Source of the DNA: Ruminococcaceae bacterium UBA2806
GTDB taxonomy: Bacteria > Bacillota > Clostridia > Oscillospirales > Acutalibacteraceae
Assembly: GCA_002351795.1 (NCBI GenBank)
Contig: DEHG01000017.1
Location: 298-9,408 of the forward strand
DNA length: 9,111 nucleotides
Direction of reading: 5' to 3'
The first letter of the stretch is position 1, and each line of letters opens with the position of its first letter. The notes beneath the pieces are model-generated. The model saw only the letters and a program-made list of their open reading frames with translations, was not told the DNA's origin and did not search any database. The translations under genes and the position numbers were made by a program. This document shows positions 1-5,636 of the stretch, in pieces.

Positions 1-1
1 T

Positions 2-1096
2 GACCCTTTGAACGAATGCAGAAGATATATACATCTTTATCCAGCAGGAAGCGCCTGCGGAACTATATCGGATCTTGCTGTTTTTGCAAGGGCGCTTCTG
101 CACGAAAGCAAGGGATGTCCGCTGTTTGATAAGGACGATACCCTGACTCAGATGCTTGAACCGTCAATGTACTATTCCGACGGCAGCACCGCACGTTTCC
201 GTCATGGTCTTATGTGTGAAACAGGCGCTATCTATTACACAGGTCACGGCGGTAATACAGAAGGCTTTACATCTTCACTACAGCTTGACATATTCAACCG
301 CACAGGCTTTGTAATGATGACAAACAAACAAATGGACAGGATCTACGAAAAGGCGCTCAAAGAAGAGCTTTACGGTCCCCTGAATACAGAATTAGTTGAG
401 TCTTCCATAACTCAAAAATATGAATTTGCAGGAAACTATATTATTACAGGCGGTACCTTTGCCACAGGCAGCTACAGCATTTATAATATTGTGCTGGATA
501 ATTTCAATGTCAGTTCCACGGGTCAGGGTTATACAGGAAGCAACGGTGTAACAGAGATAAAACAGATATCAGATAACTCTGCTTTATTCAAGCTCGTTAC
601 AGGAAAAGACGACGTTTACTATCTCCGTAAGGACAGCAGCGGAAATTTCACAGGCTTTTCAAACAGCTCCTTTGATTTTATAAAGATAAGCGACAGCGAA
701 TATTACTCAGGCTGGGCTGTGATATATGCTATGTTTGCGGCTTTGCTGTTTATGGTGATAATGACTTTTGTACATATCATCAGGCTAAAAAAATTCAAGG
801 GTGAACCGCTATTCGGTTTCAGGATCACCGAGCTGCTCATGGGCGTAGCTTCCATAGGAATTACTGCGGGTACAGTTCTGCTGTTTTCTTCCGACCCCTT
901 CGATATCCCGGCAAGAGCAGTATTCTGCATTATGATAACTGTTTTCACAGCACTTCTGATCGTTATAAATATTGCGGCGATCATCAGAAAGCTGAAATCA
1001 GGCTTCAGCATTATGCTGCTCATAGAAACCATCTGCACAGCACTTATAACAACAGGAGTTATATATTGGAAGCTTTTTCAGTTCTGGGGTATCTGA
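2..1096 (+). CDS. Beta-lactamase-family serine hydrolase, C-terminal part, with four-helix membrane tail (5' partial)
   Basis: The reading frame is open to the left edge (first full codon at base 2), so the start is outside the window; the TTG at base 8 has no supporting ribosome binding site. The visible protein begins in the second half of a penicillin-binding / beta-lactamase fold. The segment Y-P-A-G-S-A-C-G-T-I-S-D-L (bases 38-76) matches the conserved region of class C-type serine hydrolases that precedes their helical part. H-G-G-N at bases 245-256 matches the third active-site box (the KTG equivalent) of this family and is followed by the usual strand ending in M-T-N. The catalytic SxxK and YxN motifs would lie upstream and cannot be checked. 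A beta-rich linker follows, then four hydrophobic helices at codons about 236-258, 274-295, 302-326 and 333-354 (counting the TTG at base 8 as 1). The catalytic domain is probably extracytoplasmic and anchored by this tail. The substrate (peptide, ester or peptidoglycan) cannot be told. The gene converges on iscU. Confidence 0.82.
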   Translation, partial: DPLNECRRYIHLYPAGSACGTISDLAVFARALLHESKGCPLFDKDDTLTQMLEPSMYYSDGSTARFRHGLMCETGAIYYTGHGGNTEGFTSSLQLDIFNRTGFVMMTNKQMDRIYEKALKEELYGPLNTELVESSITQKYEFAGNYIITGGTFATGSYSIYNIVLDNFNVSSTGQGYTGSNGVTEIKQISDNSALFKLVTGKDDVYYLRKDSSGNFTGFSNSSFDFIKISDSEYYSGWAVIYAMFAALLFMVIMTFVHIIRLKKFKGEPLFGFRITELLMGVASIGITAGTVLLFSSDPFDIPARAVFCIMITVFTALLIVINIAAIIRKLKSGFSIMLLIETICTALITTGVIYWKLFQFWGI

Positions 1097-1110
1097 TCCA
1101 ATGAATTAAA

Positions 1111-1146
1111 GGGTGCATACCTGAGTGTTTTCTCAGATATGCACCC
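1111..1146. terminator. Hairpin between convergent genes, probable shared terminator
   Basis: Arms 1111-1125 (GGGTGCATACCTGAG) and 1132-1146 pair over 15 positions around a 6-base loop. There is a single C-A mismatch when read as plus-strand RNA; the same position becomes a G-U wobble in minus-strand RNA, so the stem is fully paired for the iscS-iscU transcript. Downstream in the minus direction comes TTTAATT, a weak U-tract; in the plus direction there is no T-run. It therefore fits best as the iscU terminator, and it may also slow polymerase leaving the hydrolase gene, whose stop lies 14 bases before it. Confidence 0.7.
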
Positions 1147-1203
1147 TACCTGAACAGATATAGAAGTACTGACAGGAGTTTTTTATATCGAAATTCAGAG
1201 CGA

Positions 1204-1581
1204 TCAAGCCTTGTTCTTTGAATTGTAATCATCAAGTGCTGCTCTTATAGCTTCCTCGGCAAGAACAGAACAATGCATTTTATAATCCGGCAGCCCGTCA
1301 AGAGCTTCCGCTACTGCCTTGTTAGTAAGAGCCATTGCATCCTCTACCTTCTTACCCTTTATAAGCTCGGTAGCCATGGAGCTTGAAGCTATTGCGCTTG
1401 CACAACCGAATGTTTCAAATTTTACATCGGTGATAACATCATCATCTATTTTCAGATACATTTTCATGATATCGCCGCATTTTGCATTGCCTACCTCGCC
1501 AACTCCATCGGCGTCCTCAATTATACCGACATTTCTCGGATTCATGAAATGATCCATTACTTTTTCACTGTATAAAGCCAT
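1204..1581 (-). CDS. iscU: Fe-S cluster assembly scaffold protein IscU (NifU N-terminal family)
   Basis: This 125-residue cytosolic protein matches the length and pattern of IscU scaffolds, on which [2Fe-2S] clusters are built from sulfur supplied by the cysteine desulfurase. The conserved cluster ligands are visible: C35 in N-A-K-C-G-D with D37, C60 in F-G-C-A-S-A-I, and H103-C104 in K-M-H-C-S-V-L-A-E-E. The E. coli HscA-recognition motif LPPVK reads LPDYK here (97-101), consistent with Firmicutes that lack the dedicated HscA/HscB chaperones; none is encoded nearby. Translation starts at the ATG at 1579-1581, with GGAGGA (1588-1593) 7 bases upstream. Only 13 bases separate it from the iscS stop, so the two are cotranscribed and probably work as a pair. 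An alternative label is SufU, but SufU proteins carry an insertion of roughly 20 residues that is absent here. Confidence 0.95.
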   Translation of the reverse strand: MALYSEKVMDHFMNPRNVGIIEDADGVGEVGNAKCGDIMKMYLKIDDDVITDVKFETFGCASAIASSSMATELIKGKKVEDAMALTNKAVAEALDGLPDYKMHCSVLAEEAIRAALDDYNSKNKA

Positions 1582-1594
1582 TTTTATTCCTCCG

Positions 1595-2785
1595 TTATTT
1601 TAATATGAATTCTTTTTTCCCTGTCACAAGATCACGCCAGACCGGTGAAAAGCTTCTCAGATAGGCTACAACCTCTTTGACATTTTCAATTATGTAATCA
1701 GCCTCTTCGATCGTAATATCTTCACCAATACTCAGTCTCAGTGAACCATGTGCAACGTCATGTATCCTACCTATCGACAAAAGAACATGACTCGGATCCA
1801 AAGCGCCCGATGTGCAAGCACTTCCTGATGATGCGCTTATCCCCTTCTGATCTAAAAGTATCAGCAGGGATTCGCCCTCTATTCCCTCAAAGCTGAAATT
1901 GACATTTCCTGAAAGTCGTTTCTGTGCATCTCCGTTCAATGCGCTGTGCGGTATCTCGGAAAGACCTTTAATAAGATGATCTCTTATAATTGTCTTATGA
2001 GCATTATCGCTTTCCATATTTTCAACAGCCTGCTTCAGTGAAGCTGCCATTGATGCTATACCCGGAAGATTCTCCGTACCTGCACGCTTTCCTCTCTCTT
2101 GTGCGCCGCCCTCAATCAGATTGCTCAATACAATTCCCCTGCGGCAATACAGAAAGCCTACTCCCTTTGCGCCGTGAAACTTATGTGCAGACGCCGAAAG
2201 CATATCAATATTCTGTGCCTTTACATCTATCGGGATATGTCCGACTGCCTGTACAGCATCGGTATGAAATATTATTCCTTTTTCCCTGCATAGCGAACCT
2301 ATTTCCCCTATTGGCTGTATAGTTCCTATTTCATTATTTGCCGTCATTATGGTAACAAGACAGGTATCGTCACGAATAGCCTCGTTAAGTTCTTCAACTC
2401 TTATTATTCCGTTTTCATGAACAGGCAGAAGAGTAACTTCAAAACCGTTTTTCTCAAGCTTTTTAAGTGTATGCAGTATTGCATGATGCTCAAATGCCGA
2501 GGAAATAATGTGCATTTTTCCCTTTTTCTTGCCGATCATTGCTGCAGAAAGAAGTGCCTGATTATCCGACTCGCTTCCTCCTGAGGTGAAAATTATTTCC
2601 CTCGGTTCTGCGCCTATTATCTTTGCGATCTCTTCTCTGTATTCTTCAAGCTTTTCCTTTGCGATCTGACCGGTTCTATACAGGCTTGATGGATTGCCAA
2701 AGTAATTATACATACAATCTGTCATTGCCCGGATAGCCGCTTCACTCATTTTTGTTGTAGCGGCATTATCTGCGTAAATATTCAT
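1595..2785 (-). CDS. iscS: Cysteine desulfurase (IscS/NifS type, PLP-dependent)
   Basis: This cytosolic enzyme converts L-cysteine to L-alanine and holds the sulfur as a persulfide for transfer to IscU. The 396-residue protein, starting M-N-I-Y-A-D-N-A-A-T-T, is a fold-type I aminotransferase relative. The PLP lysine is K202 in S-A-H-K-F-H-G-A-K-G. D176 in H-T-D-A-V-Q should contact the pyridine nitrogen, and H100/H101 in E-H-H-A-I-L-H provide the ring-stacking histidine. The catalytic cysteine is C324 in S-S-G-S-A-C-T-S-G, the group I (IscS/NifS) loop. The start at 2785 is chosen because AAAGGAG lies 8 bases upstream and the -10 box of a strong promoter ends 21 bases upstream. An in-frame ATG at 2818 would add 11 residues but lies upstream of the expected transcription start. 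It is the first gene of the iscS-iscU operon. Its job could include tRNA thiolation, but the adjacency to iscU points to Fe-S assembly. Confidence 0.95.
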   Translation of the reverse strand: MNIYADNAATTKMSEAAIRAMTDCMYNYFGNPSSLYRTGQIAKEKLEEYREEIAKIIGAEPREIIFTSGGSESDNQALLSAAMIGKKKGKMHIISSAFEHHAILHTLKKLEKNGFEVTLLPVHENGIIRVEELNEAIRDDTCLVTIMTANNEIGTIQPIGEIGSLCREKGIIFHTDAVQAVGHIPIDVKAQNIDMLSASAHKFHGAKGVGFLYCRRGIVLSNLIEGGAQERGKRAGTENLPGIASMAASLKQAVENMESDNAHKTIIRDHLIKGLSEIPHSALNGDAQKRLSGNVNFSFEGIEGESLLILLDQKGISASSGSACTSGALDPSHVLLSIGRIHDVAHGSLRLSIGEDITIEEADYIIENVKEVVAYLRSFSPVWRDLVTGKKEFILK

Positions 2786-2793
2786 TGTATCAG

Positions 2794-2800
2794 CTCCTTT
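2794..2800 (-). promoter_or_regulatory. Ribosome binding site of iscS, fixing the start codon
   Basis: On the minus strand AAAGGAG precedes the ATG at 2783-2785 with an 8-base gap. It coincides with the expected transcription start (about 6-8 bases after the -10 box at 2807-2812), so the mRNA leader would be only about 15 nucleotides and the Shine-Dalgarno would sit at the very 5' end. Confidence 0.8.
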
Positions 2801-2806
2801 GTCAAT

Positions 2807-2835
2807 ATTATAATACAATTTACCTACTATGTCAA
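2807..2835 (-). promoter_or_regulatory. Consensus sigma-A promoter of the iscS-iscU operon
   Basis: Read on the minus strand, TTGACA (2830-2835) is followed by exactly 17 bases and then TATAAT (2807-2812). Both hexamers are perfect housekeeping consensus at optimal spacing. The initiating ATG lies 21 bases beyond the -10 box. A promoter this strong normally needs repression to be regulated, which makes the dyad around the -35 box noteworthy. Confidence 0.88.
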
Positions 2836-2840
2836 TAGGT
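2822..2840. promoter_or_regulatory. Short dyad enclosing the iscS -35 box, candidate operator
   Basis: ACCTA (2822-2826) and its inverse TAGGT (2836-2840) flank nine bases that include the -35 hexamer, giving a 19-base dyad. A bound dimeric repressor would block sigma-A. Rrf2/IscR-type regulators commonly control isc operons in Clostridia, so one is a plausible candidate. I cannot match the site to a known motif with certainty, no such regulator is encoded in the window, and a 5-base half-site can arise by chance. Confidence 0.35.
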
Positions 2841-2880
2841 TATATGTATTTTAATTGTTCACATTAAAGAAATAACCTAT
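2835..2880. repeat. 9-base inverted repeat upstream of the iscS promoter
   Basis: ATAGGTTAT (2835-2843) is repeated inverted as ATAACCTAT (2872-2880) with a 28-base AT-rich spacer. The left arm overlaps the right half of the dyad at 2822-2840, so the core AGGT/ACCT occurs three times in about 60 bases just upstream of the promoter. The pair lies outside the expected iscS transcript, which suggests DNA-level binding rather than an RNA hairpin. Confidence 0.4.
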
Positions 2881-2956
2881 AAGCAGACTTCGGGTTTCAT
2901 CCGCCGTACAACTGTATTCCAGACGTCGATTTATAAATGTTCAGCTTTCGGATTGT

Positions 2957-3006
2957 ATATAAAAACAGAACCGGCTCAGTACTTTAATACTTTCACCGGT
3001 TCTGTT
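2957..3006 (-). terminator. Rho-independent terminator of the lipoprotein-STAS-PP2C-HATPase operon
   Basis: The arms 2964-2974 (AACAGAACCGG) and 2996-3006 (CCGGTTCTGTT) form a perfect 11-base-pair stem. Reading on the minus strand, the stem is followed at once by TTTTTATATA (T-tract about 2954-2963). The 21-base loop can form a small inner stem (AGTA/TACT). It lies about 110 bases after the HATPase stop codon and shields the iscS promoter from read-through. Confidence 0.87.
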
Positions 3007-3022
3007 ATTTCTTGATTGCGTC

Positions 3023-3054
3023 TGTATCAGTTCATTTAACTTTTTTCTGATACA
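3023..3054. other. 8-base-pair inverted repeat in the 3' region of the HATPase transcript
   Basis: TGTATCAG (3023-3030) and CTGATACA (3047-3054) are perfect inverse complements around a 16-base AT-rich loop. It lies between the HATPase stop and the main terminator, so it would be transcribed as part of the 3' untranslated region. It has no good T-tract on the minus strand and may be a 3' mRNA-protecting stem or a chance repeat. Confidence 0.4.
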
Positions 3055-3115
3055 TTATCATATTTTTACTGTGATCTCCGCCTGAAAATTATGTTATCCT
3101 CTCAGACTTTTGCTC

Positions 3116-3535
3116 TCAAAGATGCTTTTTTATTATCAGCACATTCTGACCATTTTCGTATTTATAGACAACCTCATCCATCATTTTCTTTACAAGATAT
3201 ATGCCGAGTCCGCCGATCTTTCTTTCCTTTGCGGAAAGCGTAACATCAGGATCTTTTTTTGCAAGCGGGTCATAAGGAATGCCGCTGTCCTTGAATATTA
3301 TGGTTATCGCCGCAGGGTCATCGGTTACAGATACATTTATAGTTGCCTTTCCCGTTTTTTCAGTATATGCATAGTGAGCAATATTAACAAATATTTCTTC
3401 TACAGACATATTGATATGCATTTCTGTTTTAGGTGAAATATCCCTGTCTTTAAGACAATCTTCTATAAATGACATTACCTGCTGCAAATTATCTGTAGCT
3501 GCATCTAATACTAAGCTATTGTTTATCTCAGCCAT
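3116..3535 (-). CDS. RsbW/SpoIIAB-like ATP-binding serine kinase / anti-sigma-type regulator
   Basis: This 139-residue soluble protein consists of one GHKL/HATPase_c_2 domain, as in RsbW and SpoIIAB. Motifs seen: the N-box at 46-51 (E-E-I-F-V-N, with E47 and N51 in catalytic and Mg-binding positions), the G1 box D83-S-G85, and the G2 box G108-G-L-G111-I-Y-L-V, followed by the family's C-terminal strand with G-Q-N-V. Such proteins phosphorylate a STAS partner on serine and, when free, sequester a sigma factor or another target. ATG 3533-3535 has AAGGTGA 7 bases upstream. It is the last gene of the operon, 70 bases after the PP2C gene and ahead of the terminator. No sigma factor gene follows, unlike the rsb and spoIIA operons, so its output partner is not visible. 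Confidence 0.88.
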   Translation of the reverse strand: MAEINNSLVLDAATDNLQQVMSFIEDCLKDRDISPKTEMHINMSVEEIFVNIAHYAYTEKTGKATINVSVTDDPAAITIIFKDSGIPYDPLAKKDPDVTLSAKERKIGGLGIYLVKKMMDEVVYKYENGQNVLIIKKHL

Positions 3536-3605
3536 AACTAAATCACCTTCTTTATTATCGACCGAAGACCATCGTCATTGATCCGCAATATGAACAATGC
3601 TGCGT

Positions 3606-5243
3606 TTATTTACCATTCTTACCTATGTACTCCAGACACAGCATTGTAAGATCATCGAATTGTTCAGCTTCCTTTACAAATTCGTCTACCGATTTGCGGA
3701 CATTCTTTAATATCTGTTCAGGGTGGGAATCAGGCTGTTCGTTAAGCGCTGCCAACATTCTTTCAGTTCCGAAAAGCTGTTTTTCACTGTTCGTAGCCTC
3801 AGGAACACCGTCTGTATACAGAAACAGCTTTGATCCGGGTTTAAGCATTATTTCATATTCCTTATATCTCATACCGTCCATGCCGCCGAGAACAAATCCG
3901 TGTTTATCCTTGTACAGTTCAAATTTATCTCCCTGCTTCAGAACAGGAAACTCATGTCCGGCATTTGCTGCTGTAAGCTTTCCTGTAGAGATCTCAAGTA
4001 TTCCAAGCCAGACTGTTACAAACATATCCTCCCGATTTTTTGAGCATATTGCCGTATTCGCAGCGCTGAGTATTTCGGAAGGTTTCTTACCCATTTTTGC
4101 ATAATTCGCAAGAATGATCTTTGTCGCCATCATAAACAGCGCAGCGGGTACTCCTTTTCCGGAAACATCCGCCATTACAAGACACAAATGATCATCGTCA
4201 ATAAGTAAAAAGTCATAGAAATCTCCGCCGACCTCCTTCGCCGGATCCATTGATGCAAAAATATCAAATTCAGTTCTGTCCGGGAAAGGCGGGAAAATAC
4301 TCGGAAGCATACTTGCCTGTATCTTTGTTGCAAGGGAAAGCTCAGTACTGATCCTCTCTTTTTCAGCTGTTATCTTTGTAAGATCATTAACATATGTTAC
4401 GATCTTTTCCTCCATCCTATCAACAGAAGATGCAAGAAAACCGATCTCATCATTGTTTTTAACCTTTTCCTGGAGCTTCTTTTCAGGAAGAACGTTTTCC
4501 TTTGCAAATCTGCTTGTTTCTTTTGTAATTCTTCTTAAAGGCTTCAAAAGAACAAGATGCAGATATATCGACTGAATAATAATAACAAGAATAGCTGTAA
4601 TGATCAGGACGAATATGATCTTATGAAGATATGTATTCCGTACATTGACAAGCGTTTCCATCTGACGCTGAACACACAGTATGGCTGTTGTTTTGCCTGT
4701 GCTGTCTTTAATAGGTATCATAGCGGTAATATGAGGATCTGTCTCAATATAGCCCTTATCCCTTATTACGATCTCTTTATCAGACTTGCCTTCATAAAGC
4801 TTTCTGTATTTCTCACGGTATTCATCGTTTGTGGTATCCCTTACATATCCGAATTCATAAGAGTCATAGCCGCTGTTATTATTGATTGTTGAAAACAGAA
4901 AGGTAATATGTGCATAATCCGTCAGGTCGGGACGTATTACATAAATAAATGTAACGCCCTCTGTGTTGCACAATGTTTCCATCTTATTCCACGCATCAAG
5001 ATATTCTTCCGTTTTGCCTTTGCTTCCGGCATATGCATCCATTCTGTTTGTATCAATACAGGTAACTGCTGTATTCGCCGTATTAAATGCGTCATTAGAA
5101 TACTGTTCAAGCAATGCCTCTGTAAAACCGTTATATCCGATCGCACCTACAACAAGAGAAAACAATGTCAGAAGCATAACGATCCCTGATACGCTTTTTA
5201 CAACTACGCTTATTTTGAATTTGTTTTTTTTCTTTTCTTTCAT
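3606..5243 (-). CDS. Membrane sensor PP2C-family serine phosphatase (SpoIIE/RsbU type) with HAMP domain
   Basis: The 545-residue protein has an N-terminal membrane helix (about 11-35), an extracytoplasmic sensor region (36-207, Cache-like in size and placement), a second helix (208-233), a HAMP domain (about 234-286, with L-K-P-L-R-R and D-E-I-G-F-L), a helical linker (286-310) and a C-terminal SpoIIE-type PP2C domain (311-541). Metal-binding aspartates are visible in G-G-D341-F-Y-D, A-D359-V-S-G-K-G, Y-T-D478-G-V and F-D-D531-L-T. Enzymes of this group dephosphorylate STAS proteins; the one encoded directly upstream is the obvious substrate. The ligand sensed outside the cell is unknown. ATG 5241-5243 is preceded by AAGGA at a rather long 10-base gap, so translation may be modest. 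The gene sits 59 bases after the STAS gene in the same operon. Confidence 0.9.
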   Translation of the reverse strand: MKEKKKNKFKISVVVKSVSGIVMLLTLFSLVVGAIGYNGFTEALLEQYSNDAFNTANTAVTCIDTNRMDAYAGSKGKTEEYLDAWNKMETLCNTEGVTFIYVIRPDLTDYAHITFLFSTINNNSGYDSYEFGYVRDTTNDEYREKYRKLYEGKSDKEIVIRDKGYIETDPHITAMIPIKDSTGKTTAILCVQRQMETLVNVRNTYLHKIIFVLIITAILVIIIQSIYLHLVLLKPLRRITKETSRFAKENVLPEKKLQEKVKNNDEIGFLASSVDRMEEKIVTYVNDLTKITAEKERISTELSLATKIQASMLPSIFPPFPDRTEFDIFASMDPAKEVGGDFYDFLLIDDDHLCLVMADVSGKGVPAALFMMATKIILANYAKMGKKPSEILSAANTAICSKNREDMFVTVWLGILEISTGKLTAANAGHEFPVLKQGDKFELYKDKHGFVLGGMDGMRYKEYEIMLKPGSKLFLYTDGVPEATNSEKQLFGTERMLAALNEQPDSHPEQILKNVRKSVDEFVKEAEQFDDLTMLCLEYIGKNGK

Positions 5244-5302
5244 AATATCACAATCCTTGATTACCCGGGTCTTGGTATCAGAACTTGCTTTCGGGATCGC
5301 TG

Positions 5303-5599
5303 TTATTCAATTGTCAGAATATCGGTAAATCCGGTCACTTCAAATATCTCCATTATTTCATCGTTTACATTGATAAGCTTCATTGTACCCTGATTATTCA
5401 TTGTTTTCTGTGAAGAAAGCAATACCCTCAGACCTGCGGATGAAATGTATTCTACCTTATCCATATCAAAAACAAGCTCTTTTACACCACTTATTTCTTC
5501 CTTTATCGCAGATTCAAGCTGCGGAGCGGTTGAAGTATCCACTCTGCCTGCGATCTCAAAGGTAAGCTTTGTTCCATTTTTATTTTTATTTATTTTCAT
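5303..5599 (-). CDS. STAS-domain anti-sigma-factor antagonist (RsbV/SpoIIAA-like)
   Basis: This 98-residue protein is a single STAS domain, the usual size for RsbV and SpoIIAA. The diagnostic segment D-M-D-K-V-E-Y-I-S-S-A-G-L-R-V-L-L spans residues 45-61. S54, two residues before the glycine, aligns with the serine phosphorylated in RsbV; S53 is the alternative. The C-terminal F-E-V-T-G-F motif (86-91) is also typical. When unphosphorylated it should bind the HATPase protein encoded at 3116-3535 and release that protein's target; phosphorylation by the HATPase would switch it off, and the adjacent PP2C enzyme would switch it on. ATG 5597-5599 has AGGAG 8 bases upstream. It lies 37 bases after the lipoprotein gene. 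Confidence 0.92.
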   Translation of the reverse strand: MKINKNKNGTKLTFEIAGRVDTSTAPQLESAIKEEISGVKELVFDMDKVEYISSAGLRVLLSSQKTMNNQGTMKLINVNDEIMEIFEVTGFTDILTIE

Positions 5600-5636
5600 T
5601 AGTCTCTCTCCTATTAGTATTTATTTTAATACTTAA

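Larger units (their letters stand above)
2786..3115. other. Intergenic region between iscS and the partner-switching operon
   Basis: This 330-base gene-free stretch holds the iscS promoter and dyads (2807-2880), the terminator of the upstream minus-strand operon (2957-3006) and a second hairpin (3023-3054). Nothing recognisable was seen in 2881-2956 or in 3055-3115. No open frame with a ribosome binding site was found on either strand. Confidence 0.7.

Noticed and set aside
703..1038. 111-codon minus-strand frame antisense to the hydrolase membrane tail
   Set aside because: It is an antisense shadow of the codons for the four hydrophobic helices, with no start signal and no recognisable domain.
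2881..2956. Possible small RNA or riboswitch between iscS promoter and the terminator
   Set aside because: No extended pairing, known riboswitch core or T-box elements could be seen, and there is no dedicated promoter-terminator pair.
3116..3535. Naming the HATPase gene rsbW with a SigB-type target
   Set aside because: The domain match is firm, but there is no sigma factor gene beside it, so assigning the specific symbol and target would go beyond the sequence.
3625..4104. 159-codon plus-strand frame opposite the PP2C domain
   Set aside because: It lies wholly antisense to conserved SpoIIE-type catalytic motifs, is rich in Ser/Cys/Phe as shadows usually are, and lacks a ribosome binding site.
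4908..5328. Plus-strand frames (93 and 121 codons) opposite the N-terminal part of the phosphatase
   Set aside because: They overlap the well-supported phosphatase gene on the other strand and mirror its membrane and sensor codons; no ribosome binding site or family signature was seen.
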